Source: Prevotella sp. (GTDB lineage Bacteria; Bacteroidota; Bacteroidia; Bacteroidales; Bacteroidaceae). From it: a stretch of DNA of 49,311 nt. Both the position numbers and the translations under genes were made by a program. The stretch's first letter is position 1; each line of letters opens with the position of its first letter. The stretch spans positions 1 through 49,311 of the forward strand of contig JAFZIY010000003.1 in the NCBI GenBank assembly GCA_017554105.1. The letters are read 5' to 3'. Positions 48,670 to 49,311 of the stretch are shown piece after piece. A model generated the notes under the pieces. The model worked only from the letters and a program-made list of their open reading frames with translations. It searched no databases and had not been told where the DNA came from.

Positions 48670-48969
48670 ATGGAAATTAAGATTCAGTCAATCCATTTCG
48701 ACGCCACCGAACAACTGCAGGCGTTCATTCAGAAGAAAGTGGCAAAGTTGGAAAAGTCGTTCGAAGACGTGAAAACCGTTGAGGTGCAACTGAAAGTGGT
48801 GAAACCGGCTACCGCAATGAACAAACAGGCAAGTATCACAGCGTCTGTGCCAGGACAGAAGCTGTTTGTAGAGAAGACCTGTGACACCTTTGAGGAGAGT
48901 GTCGACCTGTGTATTGATTCAATGAAGGTGCAACTGACCAAATTCAAAGAAAAACTCCGCAACAGATAA
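48670..48969 (+). CDS. hpf: Ribosome hibernation promoting factor (short HPF/RaiA family)
   Basis: The 99-residue protein begins MEIKIQSIHFDATEQLQAFIQKKVAKLEK, followed by SFEDVKTVEVQL. This is the beta-alpha-beta-beta-beta-alpha fold of the HPF/YfiA family, which binds the ribosomal decoding site in stationary phase. It has a clear GGAGG Shine-Dalgarno 6 nt before the ATG, unusual in this window. It starts 31 nt after the recombinase gene and is followed by the tRNA promoter. Confidence 0.92.
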   Translation: MEIKIQSIHFDATEQLQAFIQKKVAKLEKSFEDVKTVEVQLKVVKPATAMNKQASITASVPGQKLFVEKTCDTFEESVDLCIDSMKVQLTKFKEKLRNR

Positions 48970-48986
48970 AAAAATGCAGAAAAAAT

Positions 48987-49017
48987 TTTGGTGATTAAAA
49001 AAAACGTCGTATCTTTG
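48987..49017 (+). promoter_or_regulatory. Promoter of the tRNA operon
   Basis: TTTG (48987-48990), 19-nt spacer, TATCTTTG (49010-49017), followed by CAG. The first tRNA begins about 50 nt downstream. Confidence 0.7.
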
Positions 49018-49068
49018 CAGCCGTTTTAGAACAGGTCCTTTGTTTTGGCCTAACGGCTGCAAGGATTT

Positions 49069-49142
49069 GCCTCTTTAGCTCAGTTGGCCAGAGCACGTGA
49101 TTTGTAATCTCGGGGTCGTTGGTTCGAATCCGACAAGAGGCT
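49069..49142 (+). tRNA. tRNA-Thr (anticodon TGT)
   Basis: The 7-bp acceptor stem GCCTCTT/AAGAGGC, D arm, anticodon loop TTTGTAA with TGT, and T arm GTTGG-TTCGAAT-CCGAC are present, with discriminator T. No CCA is encoded. One T-T mismatch in the anticodon stem. Confidence 0.95.
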
Positions 49143-49186
49143 CTCCACAAGGCAAGGTTAGCAGGGGCATGTGAAAAACATAGAAG

Positions 49187-49269
49187 GGGTGGTTTCCAGA
49201 GCGGCCAAATGGGGCAGACTGTAAATCTGTTGTCTTTCGACTTCGGTGGTTCGAATCCATCACCACCCA
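49187..49269 (+). tRNA. tRNA-Tyr (anticodon GTA)
   Basis: The class II tRNA has a long variable arm. The acceptor is GGGTGGT/ACCACCC with discriminator A, the anticodon loop contains GTA, and the T arm contains TTCGAAT. It is 83 nt long, with no CCA encoded. Confidence 0.95.
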
Positions 49270-49287
49270 CTCTTCAGTAGAAGTTTT

Positions 49288-49311
49288 GCGGAAATAGCTC
49301 AGTCGATAGAG
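49288..49311 (+). tRNA. Partial tRNA, probably Gly (TCC)
   Basis: The window ends 24 nt into a tRNA beginning GCGGAAATAGCTCAG, with acceptor 5' strand and the start of the D arm. The anticodon is outside the window. The Thr-Tyr-x order matches the widespread Thr(TGT)-Tyr(GTA)-Gly(TCC)-Thr(GGT)-tuf arrangement, which suggests Gly. Confidence 0.7.

Noticed and set aside
48995-49270. Two open frames antisense to the tRNA genes (91 and 63 codons)
   Set aside because: They are read through tRNA-Thr and tRNA-Tyr on the opposite strand; such frames are well-known spurious predictions.

Overview
The window comes from a Bacteroidetes bacterium, most likely Prevotella or a close Bacteroidales relative. 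Four signs support this. It carries a porP-gldK-gldL-gldM-gldN type IX secretion operon. Nearly every intergenic region with a gene start has the Bacteroidetes -7 motif TAnnTTTG, often with a TTTG or CTTG about 20 nt upstream. Signal peptides mostly end in xAQ or a lipobox, and Shine-Dalgarno sites are rare. Convergent genes are separated by long perfect hairpins and AT-rich dispersed inverted repeats.

Layout. 1-464 is the 5' end of a leftward AAA ATPase, preceded by an 18-bp inverted repeat. 871-14173 is a long leftward block headed by an ECF sigma factor and an overlapping membrane-anchored putative anti-sigma factor. After these come an exported protein of unknown function, a TraB/GumN protein, a TonB-dependent-receptor-like outer-membrane protein, a small membrane protein, a type B carboxylesterase, three TlpA-like thioredoxin proteins, a carboxypeptidase-regulatory-like protein and a remnant consisting only of a signal peptide. 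14423-16357 holds a ThrE-like amino-acid exporter and a small secreted protein. A leftward GH43 glycosidase follows. The rightward type IX secretion operon (18271-24320) and a small beta-barrel gene come next, then priA, a lipoprotein, a leftward SGNH hydrolase, a small secreted protein, a leftward FadL-like porin and a leftward 7TM-HD phosphohydrolase (PgpH-like). gltX and a frameshifted waaA lead into a leftward EamA transporter. 38859-39670 is mostly non-coding but holds a 46-codon membrane-protein gene with its own promoter and terminator. A kinase-AAA+ fusion gene with a YbjN-like partner follows, then a leftward mdh and gamma-carbonic-anhydrase pair, a rightward exported-protein/pepP/lipoprotein cluster, and finally rpsU, a Xer recombinase, hpf and a tRNA operon (Thr-Tyr-probable Gly) that runs off the right edge.

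How the genes work together. The left third looks like an envelope-stress or surface-processing regulon: the sigma and anti-sigma pair would control a set of exported redox, hydrolase and outer-membrane proteins. The middle holds the type IX export motor and ring. The right end is housekeeping translation.

The items most worth a second look are: (a) the protein-kinase plus AAA+ fusion with its YbjN-like partner; (b) a three-copy 7-bp tandem repeat exactly at the frameshift in waaA, where one or four copies would restore the frame; (c) the small membrane protein in the 800-bp gap; (d) a branched RNA structure and a 5'-terminal hairpin with T tract in the sigma-factor locus. All function calls are from reading protein motifs; no searches were run.
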